Positions 36,294-62,556 of a stretch of 64,000 bases of DNA are shown here, piece after piece. Source of the DNA: Chionis minor (lineage: Eukaryota; Chordata; Aves; Charadriiformes; Chionididae); assembly GCA_013398295.1 (NCBI GenBank), contig VZSF01001069.1, positions 86,780 to 150,779 on the forward strand, written 5' to 3'. Position 1 is the first letter of the stretch; each line of letters begins with the position of its first letter. The notes beneath the pieces are model-generated. The model worked only from the letters and a program-made list of their open reading frames with translations. It did not search any database and had not been told where the DNA came from. The position numbers and the translations under genes were made by a program.

Positions 36294-38560
36294 ATTGAGT
36301 AGCCCTCTAGGAGTAGATCCATGCATACCTGGGCTGATGCAGAATACGACTTCCGAAGTAGGACAGGATTTGATATTCCCATACAGACCTGCATGGATCC
36401 AGAGATCGTGCTGTCTTACAGTACTGGAAATATTACATTCTTCTGATAGTGATTATATTTTATAATGGGACTCGTAGTGTTGCTAGTGGCTTATGAATGG
36501 CCTTTTCAGGTTCACTCACACTTACCCTTTTGCTTTTTTAGCTTCATGTTTTTGAGAATCTCATTCATTAGAGGTCTAAAATCAACCTTAATTTTCAGGA
36601 AAGACTCAATCTTTATTGATCTGATTGCAATCATCACTTGGGCAAAAAAATATCCAATGTGCAGGTTACAGTCTACAGCCAGCTCTCAATACACAAGAAT
36701 AGACCACAGAGTTTTCCAGAATCTGCCTGTTCAGTTATTAATGAGAAAATGAAACAAGTGGACTCTCTTCAAACATTTGTATTGCTATCATATTAGCAAC
36801 ATATGTAATTTAGTTCACAATAGAATGGGAGTCTGCTTATTGAGCAGTCATAAAAGCTTTTTCAATGCATATGAAGCTCGTTACTTCGGCTGTGTGACAT
36901 GGAGAATGCTTTTACAGATAATACTAGGCACTAAATTATAATACAGCTATTTGCTAAAGAGCACAATACTGTTTTCCAAGAATGAAGTAGTGTTGTCATT
37001 GAATTCAATAGCCAAATTCTTTTTTGTTTTCACTGGAGTCAGGATTTAATTTCATTTCTTTCAGTTCTTAACTTCTGAGCAGTTGTTTTTCTTCTGACAG
37101 TAGGCTGACCATTGATGATGATTTGCAGGTTAAATGCAGTCGATCATGTGTTCCCCTCAATCTTTGTGACACCTGCGTAAACTTTATGTGAAAGAAGTAC
37201 ACAGTCATAATCTGTGATGGAGTCTTTTCCTTACCCTTACCCCTTAACTGAAATCCAGACAAGATTACAGTGAGCTACTGGAATTTAAGTCTGATGGTTG
37301 GAGTTTGTGTTTCAAATATTTGTCATTCTCATATGAGGCTATACCTTGATGAGATCACTGTCTTCTGCTGTCAGTCAGGATCTTTATTTTTTATTCTTTA
37401 TTTAAAATATCAGGATCTTTATTTTATGTTAAAAATACAGTGCGCTCTGATTTGGCTGGGGCCTTGGACGTAATTTTTGTCCTTCAGGGTGAAAGCATCA
37501 AATTCTGGAAGGTATCAATTGTCCCATTTGTAGCTGGGTTGTGAGACCAATTGCATGCTAATGCAAGTGGGCAGAAGACTCTGTGACTCACACATCTGTG
37601 TTGGAGTCTGTTTTCAGTACGGAAAAAAGGAGACTAGGGCAGGGTAGCAGGGAGTGCAGTCGTAAGTCCACTGTTATGTCTTCTTTCACATGACTGAGTC
37701 TGAGTGGAAGCTTTGTATTTTGTTCTTTTTTTTTCACCTTCCTCAAGTTTCTGTAAGGATATGAAATCTGGCTTAGAGCAACCATCTGTTTCTCATTAGT
37801 TCCTAGAGAATTTCAGTTAATTGTTGTTCCCAGTTTGTGTTGCCTCATGAGGTCAAAAATCCTTTCTCTTTATACAGGTTGAACCTTAATGAGTGAACTA
37901 TTTATAGGAATTTGACAAGGAGAATATTTTCATGTAGTCTGTATGCTATGTTCAGTGTACTCAATATAGCTTGAATGGGATGTATTATCTCATGTTATTC
38001 CTCTGAAAATAAATGGTGGTTTACCGATTAGTTCTCTCTAGGTAGCACTATTTTGCACTTCATATTCCAGAAGGACTGTTGATTCTGTGATGGTCACTGG
38101 CATGCATTTTGATCAATGTGGAGTGAACAAATGTGTGGTCTGGAGTCCCCTCCCATCAATTGCTATGAAGTAACTTAGAAACAAGAAAATCAGTTCCCAG
38201 TCCTTGTTTGCTTAATCTGATCTGATCTTTTGATTGTTTCCTTGCTTGCTTGTTTGTAAAACTCTCTGACTTGCTACGGATTTTACTGGATACATTGTGA
38301 ATATGTAGATTAGTTTTGGGTCCAGCTGCCTTTCATTACTTGCATCTATCAGAACAATAAATAGAAAGATAAGATAACCTTGTGAAAGTTACCTTCAGTG
38401 GCAGGTGTCATGCTACTTCTGTATGCAGTAACGTAACTTTAATTCCCACGTTCTCTTGGAATTTTCTTAATATAGATATGTACTGGATTAAAAATTGATG
38501 CCCTCTACAGTTATTAGTGCCCTGTCTTGTATAATCCAGTTAATCTTGCCTTTTTTCCAG

Positions 38561-38758
38561 ATTACAGAACAGGCCCATGTTTCGCACAAGTTAACAACCA
38601 GATGTGTCAGGGCCAGCTAACTGGAATTGTCTGCACAAAAACCCTCTGCTGTGCAACCATCGGTCGTGCCTGGGGTCACCCCTGTGAAATGTGCCCTGCT
38701 CAGCCTCAGCCGTGCCGTCGTGGCTTCATCCCTAACATCCGCACTGGAGCATGTCAAG
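38561..38758 (+). CDS. FBN2: FBN2 exon 6: first hybrid domain
   Basis: A 198-bp exon, phase 1-1, after ttttttccag and before gtaagc. It encodes [20 protein letters not shown] through [20 protein letters not shown] to NIRTGACQ. The pattern is that of the fibrillin hybrid domain 1, a cross between TB and EGF folds. Nine cysteines are visible; the odd number agrees with the free thiol known in fibrillin hybrid 1, which is thought to form intermolecular disulfides during microfibril assembly. In FBN1 this region also contributes to LTBP binding. It is nearly identical to human FBN2. A CR1 element begins only about 80 bp downstream of the donor. Confidence 0.98.
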
Positions 38759-38839
38759 GTAAGCCTTCTGGTTTAAATTGTGCGTGACTGTTGTGTTGCT
38801 GATGTGCACCTTGAAAACCTTGTGTCCACTTAAAACAAC
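38759..38839 (+). other. FBN2 intron 6, start
   Basis: Intron 6 spans 38759-47085 (8.3 kb). Its first 81 bp, with donor gtaagc, are unique sequence before the inserted CR1. Confidence 0.85.
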
Positions 38840-39258
38840 ACCTCTGCTATGAGGACAGGCTGAGAGACCTGGGGTTGTTCAGCCTGGAGAAGAGAAGGCT
38901 CCAGGGAGACCTTGCAGCAGCCTTCCAGTACCTGAAGGGGGCCTACAGCAAAGATGGGGAGGGGCTTTTTACAAGGGCATGGAGTGATAGGACAAGGGGT
39001 GGTGGTTTCCAACTGGAAGAGGGGAGATTAAGAATAGATCTCAGGAAGAAATTTTTCACTCCAAGGGTGGTGAGACACTCCCACAGGCTGCCCAGGGAAG
39101 CTGTGGACGCTCCATCCCTGGAAGTGCTCAAGGCCAGGCTGGATGAGGCTTTGAGCAACCAGGTCTAGTGGGAGGCATCCTTGCCCATGGCAGGGCGTTG
39201 GAACTAGGTGATCTTTAATGTCCCTCCCAGCCTCAACTATTCCATGATGCTGTGATTC
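38840..39258 (+). mobile_element. CR1 LINE 3' end, sense orientation
   Basis: A 5'-truncated CR1 of about 420 bp. It carries the typical phrases gttcagcctggagaagagaa, ggctgcccagggaagctgtg and ccatccctggaagtgctcaa, and ends with a degenerate form of the CR1 terminal repeat (ttccatgatgctgtgattc). A 97-residue open frame inside it is only a translation of the CR1 3' region. It is less diverged than the antisense copy at 9150-10430. The insertion lies about 81 bp from the exon 6 donor. Confidence 0.93.
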
Positions 39259-39440
39259 ATGCAGCCTCCCCATGGTGCCCGTGCTCGGTGCCCAGCGGGG
39301 CCACTGCCCTGCGGCCCAGCCGGTGCCGGTCCGGTGAGAGGGAGGGAGGGGAGGCCTGGCCGGGCCCGGCCTGGCTCGGCCCAGCTGGGCGAAATGCGGC
39401 CCGAGGGCGAGCATCGTGTCTGTGAACGGTGCAGTTAGCA
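39259..39440. other. Small CpG-rich patch in intron 6
   Basis: Directly after the CR1 tail lies about 170 bp of very GC-rich sequence with roughly 16 CpG dinucleotides, including a ggagggaggggagg stretch. The flanking introns are AT-rich and CpG-poor. No gene, splice-competent frame or repeat family is recognised. It could be an alternative promoter or enhancer, or a GC-rich fragment carried in by a mobile element. Confidence 0.6.
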
Positions 39441-39957
39441 CAGGTTAGTATTTGGGCTGGAATCAGGTGCTGTAAGTCAACACCCTGAGTTCTGGTTATG
39501 ACCTGTATAATGGCATAAATTAACAAAGAGAGCAAAATCCTTTTTGATCAATCAATCCCCAGTCAGTCTGGGAGTAAACAGATGCTCAAATAATTTTGAC
39601 GGACAGATTATTTTTTTTCTGTTTTGTTTGTTTTCCGATTTCACAAAGTGTCTATCTACTACTCTGTCTCTGTCTAGCCATATCTTATCTTACAGCTTCT
39701 GAAACTGGCATGGGGCGGCATGGCTGGGATACTGCAGGCATTTCCTGCACAGCAGGTCTCTGTGATGGAGTTAAGATCTTTCTTAGCAAAGGGAGGAAGT
39801 TGACTAGAATGATCTGGTCTAAATTTTTATTTAGGTGATTCTCTGTAGTTCTGGAGAACTTTCTACTTTAGTTCCCTATTTACAACATAACAAAAAGCAT
39901 GCAGTAGCAGCAGTTGTTTGTGTGCTTATATCTGTTAACAAGAATTTCTGTTAGGTA
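39441..39957 (+). other. Intron 6 between two CR1 copies
   Basis: About 520 bp of ordinary AT-rich intron with a short T-rich tract near 39609-39632. Nothing is recognised in it. Confidence 0.7.
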
Positions 39958-41063
39958 GTTCACAAAAAGGGCTTCGACGCTGTCTCCCATAATGAGTTGA
40001 TGTGTGGGCTGGATGAGCAGACGGTGAGGTGGGTGGGAAGCTGTCTGAATGGCTGGGCCTAGAGGGTGGCAGCGCAAAGTCTAATTAGGGACCAGTATCT
40101 TGTTGATACTGGGTCCAGTCCTCTTTAGTATCTTCAGTCATAAGCTGGGTGATAGGTCAGAGTGTAGCCTCAGCAAGTTTGCAGGTAACACCAAACTGGG
40201 AGGAGTGGCTGATATGCCAGAGGGTCGTGCTGCCATCCAGAAGGACCTCAACAGGCTGGATTAGTTGGCTGGCAGGAACCTAATGAACTTCAACCAGGGG
40301 TAGGGCAAAGTCCTGCACCTGGCAAAGATCAGCCCCAGGCGCCATTACTGCTGGGTGCTGGTGGTCTCAAAAGCAATGTTGCAGAAAAGGACCTGGGGGT
40401 CCTGGTGGACACCAGGTTGAACATGAGCCAGTCGTGCGCCCCTGCAGCAAAGAAAGCTAATGGTAGTATCTTGGCTGTGGAAGAAAAAGTATTGCTGGAA
40501 GGTCGAGGGTGGTGATCCTTCCCCTGTCCTCAGCACCAGTGAGGACACACTTGGGGGTGCTGTGTTGAGTTCTGGGCTCCCCAGAACAAGAGAGCTGGAG
40601 CTACTGCTGAGAGTCCAACAAAGAACCACAAAGATGATGTAGGGTCTGGAGCATCTCTCCACTGAGGAAAGGCTGAATAGCTGGGACTCTTCAGCCTGAA
40701 GAAGAGAAGGCTCAAGGGCGATCTCGTCAGTATATACAAACACCTGACAGGAGGGTGTAAAGAGGACAGAGCCAGGCTCTTTCTAAGTGGTGCTCAGTGA
40801 CAGGACAAAAGGAAATGGGTGCAAACTCAAACACAGTAAAATCCTTCTCAGCACCAGGAAACATTATTTTACTCTGAGGGTGGCTGAGCACTGGCACAGG
40901 TTGCCCAGAGAGGCTATGGAATCTCAGTCCTTGGAGACATTCAAAAGCCATTTGGACATGATCCTTGGCAACTTGCTTTAGGTGTCCCTGCTGGAGCACG
41001 GTGGTTGGGACCAGATGACTTCCTGAGGTCCCTACTAACCTCAACCAGTCTGTGATTCTGTGA
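39958..41063 (+). mobile_element. CR1 LINE, longer copy, sense orientation
   Basis: About 1.1 kb of CR1. The 5' end encodes, with breaks, GFDAVSHNELMCGLDEQTVRWV, cut short in this note; this corresponds to the reverse-transcriptase region following the KAFDTVSH motif. Then come the ORF2 end (agttctgggctccccagaac near 40568) and the 3' UTR (gttgcccagagaggctatgg at 40900-40919). It ends in ctgtgattctgtga, a variant of the CR1 tail. Stop codons and frameshifts make it inactive. The 5' boundary is approximate. Confidence 0.93.
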
Positions 41064-57200
<16,137 letters not shown>

Positions 57201-57326
57201 ATATTGATGAATGCAGCATCATCCCAGGAATCTGCGAAGGTGGTGAATGCTCTAATAACGTGGGAAGTTATTTCTGTATCTGCCCACGGGGTTATGTCAC
57301 ATCTGTGGATGGCTCCCGCTGTATTG
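57201..57326 (+). CDS. FBN2: FBN2 exon 8: calcium-binding EGF domain 2
   Basis: A 126-bp exon, phase 1-1, after tttgggatag and before gtaggt. It encodes [20 protein letters not shown] then [20 protein letters not shown] and CI. It has six cysteines, the DIDE calcium motif, and a hydroxylation consensus [12 protein letters not shown]. Human FBN2 has ETGEC and NTVGS where this gene has EGGEC and NNVGS; EGGEC is also the FBN1 form. It forms the rigid calcium-bound pair with cbEGF1 ahead of the TB1 domain. Confidence 0.98.
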
Positions 57327-59136
57327 GTAGGTATTCTAACCTATAGGCTTTTAGATCTCTCAAGGTTATTAAGACAATTTATACACAGCAGCAGCAGAAC
57401 TTCTTTCCCAACCATCTAGCACTTCGTCCCACCCAGGACCTCGCTATATGCTAACTCACTAGTATCTCTACTTAAAAATTCATAGTATCTTCAGGTGTTG
57501 ATGATTGCCACTGCAGCCATCTTTATGTAGATAGTAGATCCCTCTGGGTGAACTGTATTGTAGCCTGAGAACTCCTGCCTGAGATCTGGATCTTCCTAGG
57601 AAAAAAAAAACCAATTAATATCTCTGTGTTGTCTAGGCAAACATAAGAAATGTTAATTTTAATAGTTTCTTTAACCTCATCTGATGAAACCAAAAAGTAA
57701 GGTCACTTTAATTCTAAAGGAGCAAACGTTTATCCTTACTTGGTATTTCAGTTCTAACTCACATAGTTTAATTTAACCTTTAGAAACCAGTATAAGGCAC
57801 ACATAGAAACTCATAAGGCATTAAGTAGTGTATGCTGAGGTACCACTAATTTGGTTGCAACAGATAATAAAATAACCCAAATACTAGATTTCAGTAGACT
57901 GCAGCTTTTCCAGAACAATTTATTTAAAACCTGTTTCTCTATTACAAAAGAGATATATGCTTTTTTTCACATGTGATATTTTCTTTTATACAGCTGCACA
58001 TGTCAATATATGGTATAAACCATTGTGATGGATTAACTAAAAATACTGCATACCATGTTTAAAAAACATTAACAATTGCTAATAATAGTGTCTTTTCTGG
58101 ATCTCATGTGGGTCTTCTTATTTCAGACATCTCAAAGCACTTTGTTCTCGTGTTGGGAAAGGAGTGGGAATTCTGTCGGGATTTCTGAATTGCAGATAAA
58201 TGATGTAATCCAGTAGCAACACAAGACCTACAAGTGATTTCACATGGATAATTTTTTGCACAATGTAGCCGGCTTTTGTTAACCAGGTTCATCTGAGGAG
58301 TGCCAAATTTCAAATATAGTGTGGCTAGCCTCAGGAATACTGAGAACGTATGATTTCCAATATGATCTAAATTTCTATGGATTTTGGCATGTTTTACAGT
58401 CTGGTTTCTAAAGTCAGCTCCCAGAACCAATTTCACAGAACTTACATGTCCTCATCTGCTAATCTCTGTGTCACAAGAGTCTCCTTCCCTTAAATGAACA
58501 TGTGTCTGAAAGTTCTTGTGCTCTCAAATGCTTATAGTATTGGAGTATAATTTGTGTGCTCTAGAAGTATAATTTCTTCTTAGGAGAAAGTGAGGAATGT
58601 AGTCCTTATTAATACAAGTTATTTTATTCTTCCCAGTTTAAGGTAAATATTTGCTTTTAACCAAAATACCAGGATGCGCTCAGTTACTGTAATTGGTACC
58701 AGGTCTTTCCAAATTCATTGAGCTTTTCTCTATTCAGGAGCGTGACAATAAAAGGTCTAGGATGTGTTCTTGAAAGAACTAGAATATCATAAACCCTGAC
58801 ATATTTATATAAAGTAGTTTTCACATGGTACTAATAAAAATACTGTTCAGTCTGCTGAACAGAACAGACTGGATAGCATTTTTTCAGTCAGATAGATCTA
58901 CACCAGGCTACCACTGCAAATACATGGTCCTGCCGTAAACCAAATGTGGAATGCGTTGGTACTAATCATCTCAGATAATTACTGGGTGTGTTAGGGGGTA
59001 TTTTGGGGTTTGTTTTCGTTTGTTTTTTTTTAATATAACTTTTTAAACATTTTGTCCTTGAATGAATTGAATAAGCGACAATAATTTTTAGAGTTGATGT
59101 TACTGGTTTTGGTTTTCTTTCTAAATTAACTTCCAG
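57327..59136 (+). other. FBN2 intron 8
   Basis: A 1.8-kb intron, donor gtaggt and acceptor ttaacttccag. It is AT-rich. At 58128-58143 the phrase atctcaaagcactttg recalls a motif of ancient amniote MIR-like SINEs, but the rest does not clearly follow. No gene is seen. Confidence 0.8.
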
Positions 59137-59289
59137 ATCAAAGGGCAAGTACATGTTTCTCCAACATAGTGAATGGCCGCTGTGCACAGGATCTTCCTGG
59201 TAGGTTCACGAAAAGGCAATGCTGCTGCGAGTCTGGCCGGTGCTGGGCCATCGGTTCTGTTCCAGAGATGTGTCCTGTCAGAGGATCTG
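59137..59289 (+). CDS. FBN2: FBN2 exon 9: TB1 (8-Cys) domain, main part
   Basis: A 153-bp exon, phase 1-1, after aacttccag and before gtgagt. It encodes [20 protein letters not shown] through [17 protein letters not shown] to [14 protein letters not shown]. The CCC triplet is the hallmark of TB (TGF-beta-binding protein-like) domains. Seven of the eight cysteines are here and the eighth is in exon 10. TB1 lies beside the linker that gives flexibility to the fibrillin N-terminal region. It is more diverged from human FBN2 than neighbouring exons (human RTGMCFSGL, RMTKMQCCC, GTIPEACP), and PEMCP is shared with FBN1. Confidence 0.97.
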
Positions 59290-60054
59290 GTGAGTGTCCT
59301 GTTGGTTGGTTTTCTTCTTCTTGCTGTCCATTCTAGTTGGGATGGAGGTCACTGGAATATTTTAAACTGCTTTAAGATGTGAGCTAAATGGAAAAAGAAA
59401 GTCAGAAATTACATTATTATTCATTCTTGTGTTTTTAATACTGATGTTACCATCTGTGAGCCATTTTTTTCTGGTCCATGACTGTTTGGGACTAGTTTCT
59501 TTAACGTCCTTTTGTTGACTTTGGAAATAGTTCTTGGGAAATGGGAAAGATTTTGTGGTCAAGCTCAAAGAGGAAATGACTCTAAGGGTCCGTAGTTCAT
59601 TTTAATTTAAAGGAACAGCTGCTCTCTTGTTCCATTAAATTTTGAGTTACTTTGAACTAGAAATGCATCAGTATTTCATTTATTCTTTTAACTCTACTCA
59701 CAGAACAATAGTCCACATCCCTAGCAAAATGCATTTGGAGTTTATCTATATCAAAATCTCTATGTGACCAGGGAGTTACAGTGCTGCTGGCAACGCATCA
59801 ACAAAAAGATTTCAGCAAATAGTTGTAAATTAGAGTATTTCCTTTTACTATTTTTAGTGTCCTTCCTTGAATAACACCTGTCACAATCATGGAATCTGCC
59901 TATGATTAGCAGTGGGAGAAGGAACACATAACATAAAAGAAAAGAAGAGTTGGTGTTCTGTTTTTTGTAGCACACAATGATCTGTATCTTCCTTATAAGC
60001 TGACTCTGAAGGGCTGATTTACTTTACGTTTCTCTCTGTGTTCCTGTTTAATAG
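59290..60054 (+). other. FBN2 intron 9
   Basis: A 765-bp intron, donor gtgagt and acceptor cctgtttaatag. AT-rich; nothing else is recognised. Confidence 0.9.
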
Positions 60055-60288
60055 ATGAACACCGCAGACTTTGTGTGGATGGCGCTCCTGTTGGCGGTGG
60101 TTCCAGAGGTGGTGGGACAGGAGGAAATGGGTTCCTTCCCGGTGGCAATGGTAATGGCTATGGCCCAGGAGGAGCAGGATTCATTCCCATCCCTGGAAGC
60201 AACGGTTTCTCCCCAGGTGTAGGCGGAGCAGGGGTAGGGACAGGTGGTCAAAGTCCCACTGGAAATGGCCCGATAATTACAGGGCTGA
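60055..60288 (+). CDS. FBN2: FBN2 exon 10: end of TB1 and glycine-rich linker
   Basis: A 234-bp exon, phase 1-1, after gtttaatag and before gtaagt. It starts [10 protein letters not shown], giving the last TB1 cysteine, and continues as a glycine-rich linker with motifs [37 protein letters not shown] and [10 protein letters not shown]. This linker distinguishes FBN2 from FBN1 (proline-rich) and FBN3 (mixed Pro/Gly). It is thought to act as a flexible hinge. Compared with my recollection of human FBN2 it lacks a few residues after CVDG (human LPMGGIPGSAGSRP) and has about five extra residues (SPTGN) before GPIITGL. The frame stays open 27 codons past the donor, which is chance. Confidence 0.97.
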
Positions 60289-61133
60289 GTAAGTACTTGC
60301 ATTGTTGTGACTTGTTTTTCTCTTTTTTATTCCTTTTATTTTTTTCCTTTTTTCAGCTTAGTTTTTAGTCTGGAAATGATGTGTTGTTCCTAACACATAA
60401 AAATCCCTTTGTATTCAAGCACTTTTAAGAGATGTCAGTTGATATGCTAGTAAGTTTGGGAGCCCTTTTTTAACAAGAGTTCAGATGTAGAGATTTTTTT
60501 CTTCACTTCACTTATAGAGTCCTTGAGCCTATGCTGTCCCTGCTGATCTGTCTTGATCAGCACTAGTAAAACTCCAAATTTGCGAGTGTTTCCAAAAAAC
60601 CACTAGGGTTTGAAATAAACTGTTCTCTTTTCTTGTTCTTCCAAACGTAAAACTTACCTATTCTGCAGGAGCACTGCCTTGACTGAGAGCCCAAGATTAA
60701 TAATATTCAGAGGCAAGTCTCAGATATGTAAAGTTGCTTGATGTGTAAAGTTGCTTATAACATGCGTAAGCACGTCTCTAGGATCAGAACCATGAAGTAA
60801 ATGCAAGAATTATTATAAACACAGGTACACCAAAAATAGTAAACAGGCTACTTCAACTTTCACCCAAATTGTGGCTTATTCATGAGGCCACTGACAACCT
60901 AATCAGACTATACACATAAATGGTAAATCATAATTAAGACTGTTTGTCTAATGTGTTTTTTGTTCCTGAAAACTATTTGTTTTTGTTAGTTTTCTGTCAT
61001 TTCAACAGATAGTGCTTGTTGATAGATATATTTATGCCCTTGATAACATAATTTCTGAAGCCAAGTATAATCTTCATAGTTACTTCTATTTGAAAATACG
61101 GATATTTGCCTTGTGTTCTGTTTTTTTTATTAG
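60289..61133 (+). other. FBN2 intron 10
   Basis: An 845-bp intron, donor gtaagt and acceptor tttttattag. A long pyrimidine tract ending in ttttttcag lies at about 60311-60356, only 68 bp after the exon, and looks like a decoy 3' splice site. No repeat is recognised. Confidence 0.88.
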
Positions 61134-61271
61134 CAATACTCAATCAGACAATAGACATCTGTAAGCACCATACCAACCTTTGTTTAAATGGACGTTGTAT
61201 ACCAACCCTTTCTAGTTACCGATGTGAGTGCAACATGGGTTATAAGCAAGATGCAAATGGGGATTGTATTG
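61134..61271 (+). CDS. FBN2: FBN2 exon 11: EGF-like domain 4
   Basis: A 138-bp exon, phase 1-1, after ttttattag and before gtaagt. It encodes [20 protein letters not shown] then [20 protein letters not shown] and ANGDCI. Six cysteines form an EGF-like repeat following the glycine-rich linker. It lacks the D-x-D-E calcium ligands at its start, as does the equivalent EGF4 of FBN1. N-Q-T near the start is a potential N-glycosylation site. It differs from human FBN2 at only two visible positions (T for A, L for V). The next exon, expected to begin with a cbEGF motif, is not in the window. Confidence 0.98.
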
Positions 61272-62046
61272 GTAAGTGCACATTTCTAAAATCCATTTTT
61301 CGCCTTTAAAATGCCAATATTTTTCAGCTTTAAGTCTTTTTAAAAAAAAAAAAAAAATATACCTTTTCCCCCATAGACATACAAATGTTAATCCTGTTGC
61401 TTTTGTGAAAGAGAGTGCAAAGACCATGATATTAATTATACTAGAATGATTTAAAATATTCTTGAGAGTTAACTGTTTCCTTAAAGAAAAAAAGAAGACA
61501 TCTTTAATTGCAAATATTGGTATTGAGTATTCCTGTACTTGATGAGTATTGGACATTTTTGTCTTCACATTTGGTAAAATAAGGTCTATTCCGTGTTCTC
61601 TTTTGTTATGCTCACATAGCTCCATTTTTGCTACAGGCGTCTGTGTTGAGTTATGTTCAAGATAATGAAGGGCAGAATTTACGTTTTACCTACTCATGAG
61701 ATATGACAGTTTGAAAGATAGCAAGTCATTAAAAAAAAAAAAAAAAGGCATTCGTTAACTTTTGGTTATCTTTGGACTTCATTTGAAAATATTGGATGCC
61801 AACTTTTTATAACAAGCTGAATTTGAGATTCTGCACTTCAGTTACTGCGGTCTTCACTCTTGCAGTATCCAAGGCTCATCAGGTATTTCAGGGAAAATAA
61901 AAAAATTGGGGGCCCTTGTGGGGTAGAAGAATCCTGTATGTGGGATGCAGCTTAGTAAATGTATAGGATCATAAATAGAAAGGTCTGGTTATATTTCAGA
62001 TTGAAATATTTACTTACTGATTTTGTATAAAGAGATTTGAGATCTG
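61272..62046 (+). other. FBN2 intron 11, start
   Basis: AT-rich intronic sequence with A-runs at 61342-61357 and 61731-61746. Nothing else is recognised before the CR1. Confidence 0.8.
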
Positions 62047-62556
62047 TAAGGCCCAACCTTGAATACTGTGTTCAGTTTGGGGCCTCTCGCTGTAAGAAAG
62101 ACATTGAGATTCAGGAGGGTGCCCAGAGAAGGGTCTAGAGAACAAGTCCTGTGAGGAGCAGCTGAGGGAACTGGGATTGTTTAGCCTGCAGAAAAGGTGA
62201 CTGAGGGGAGACCTTGTCGCTCTCTACAGCTACCTGAAAGGAGGTGTAGAGAGGTGGGGGTCGGTCTCTTCTACCAAGTAACAAGTGGTAGGACAAGAAG
62301 AAATGGCATCAAGTTACTCCATGGGAGGTTTAGATTGGATATTAGGAAAAGCTTTTTCACAGAAAGGGTTGTTAAATATTGGAACAGGCTGCCCAGGGAA
62401 GTGGTGGAATTGCCATCCCTGGAGGTATTTAAAAGATGGGTAGACGTAGTGCTGAGGGATGTGTTTTAGTGGTGGCTTTGGCAGCATCAGGTTGATGGTT
62501 AGACTTGATGATCTTAAAGGTCCCGTCCAACCTAGATGATTCTGTGATTCTATGAA
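62047..62556 (+). mobile_element. CR1 LINE 3' end, sense orientation
   Basis: A 5'-truncated CR1 of about 510 bp, starting near taaggcccaaccttgaatac. It includes tgttcagtttggggcc, ggctgcccagggaagtggtg (62386-62405), and ends gatgattctgtgattctatga, a near-perfect CR1 terminal repeat. The well-kept tail suggests a younger insertion than the others. An internal 90-codon frame is a CR1 translation, not a gene. Confidence 0.94.

Larger units (their letters stand above)
20179..38560 (+). other. Intron 5, last part: 18.4 kb without recognised gene or repeat
   Basis: This long AT-rich stretch runs to the exon 6 acceptor (ttttttccag). It contains scattered short open frames with no recognisable similarity, a G-rich tract at 29537-29560, an AT-rich hairpin at 35080-35113, an imperfect hairpin at 36259-36293, and short direct repeats at 26953-27001 and 37376-37425. 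Parts with more balanced composition (about 24740-25060, 30000-30340, 32400-32760) could be conserved non-coding sequence, but that cannot be shown from one genome. Confidence 0.6.

Noticed and set aside
38875..39168. 97-codon open frame on the + strand in intron 6
   Set aside because: It is a translation of the CR1 3' region; the nucleotide phrases match CR1 throughout.
58128..58300. MIR-like phrase atctcaaagcactttg in intron 8
   Set aside because: Only one short motif matches; the expected core that should follow is not clearly present.
60048..60302. 84-codon antisense open frame opposite exon 10
   Set aside because: It is a shadow of the glycine-rich exon, whose GC-rich codons create an open antisense frame.
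62197..62469. 90-codon open frame on the + strand in intron 11
   Set aside because: It lies entirely in the sense CR1 copy and gives the usual CR1 pseudo-protein, not a host gene.
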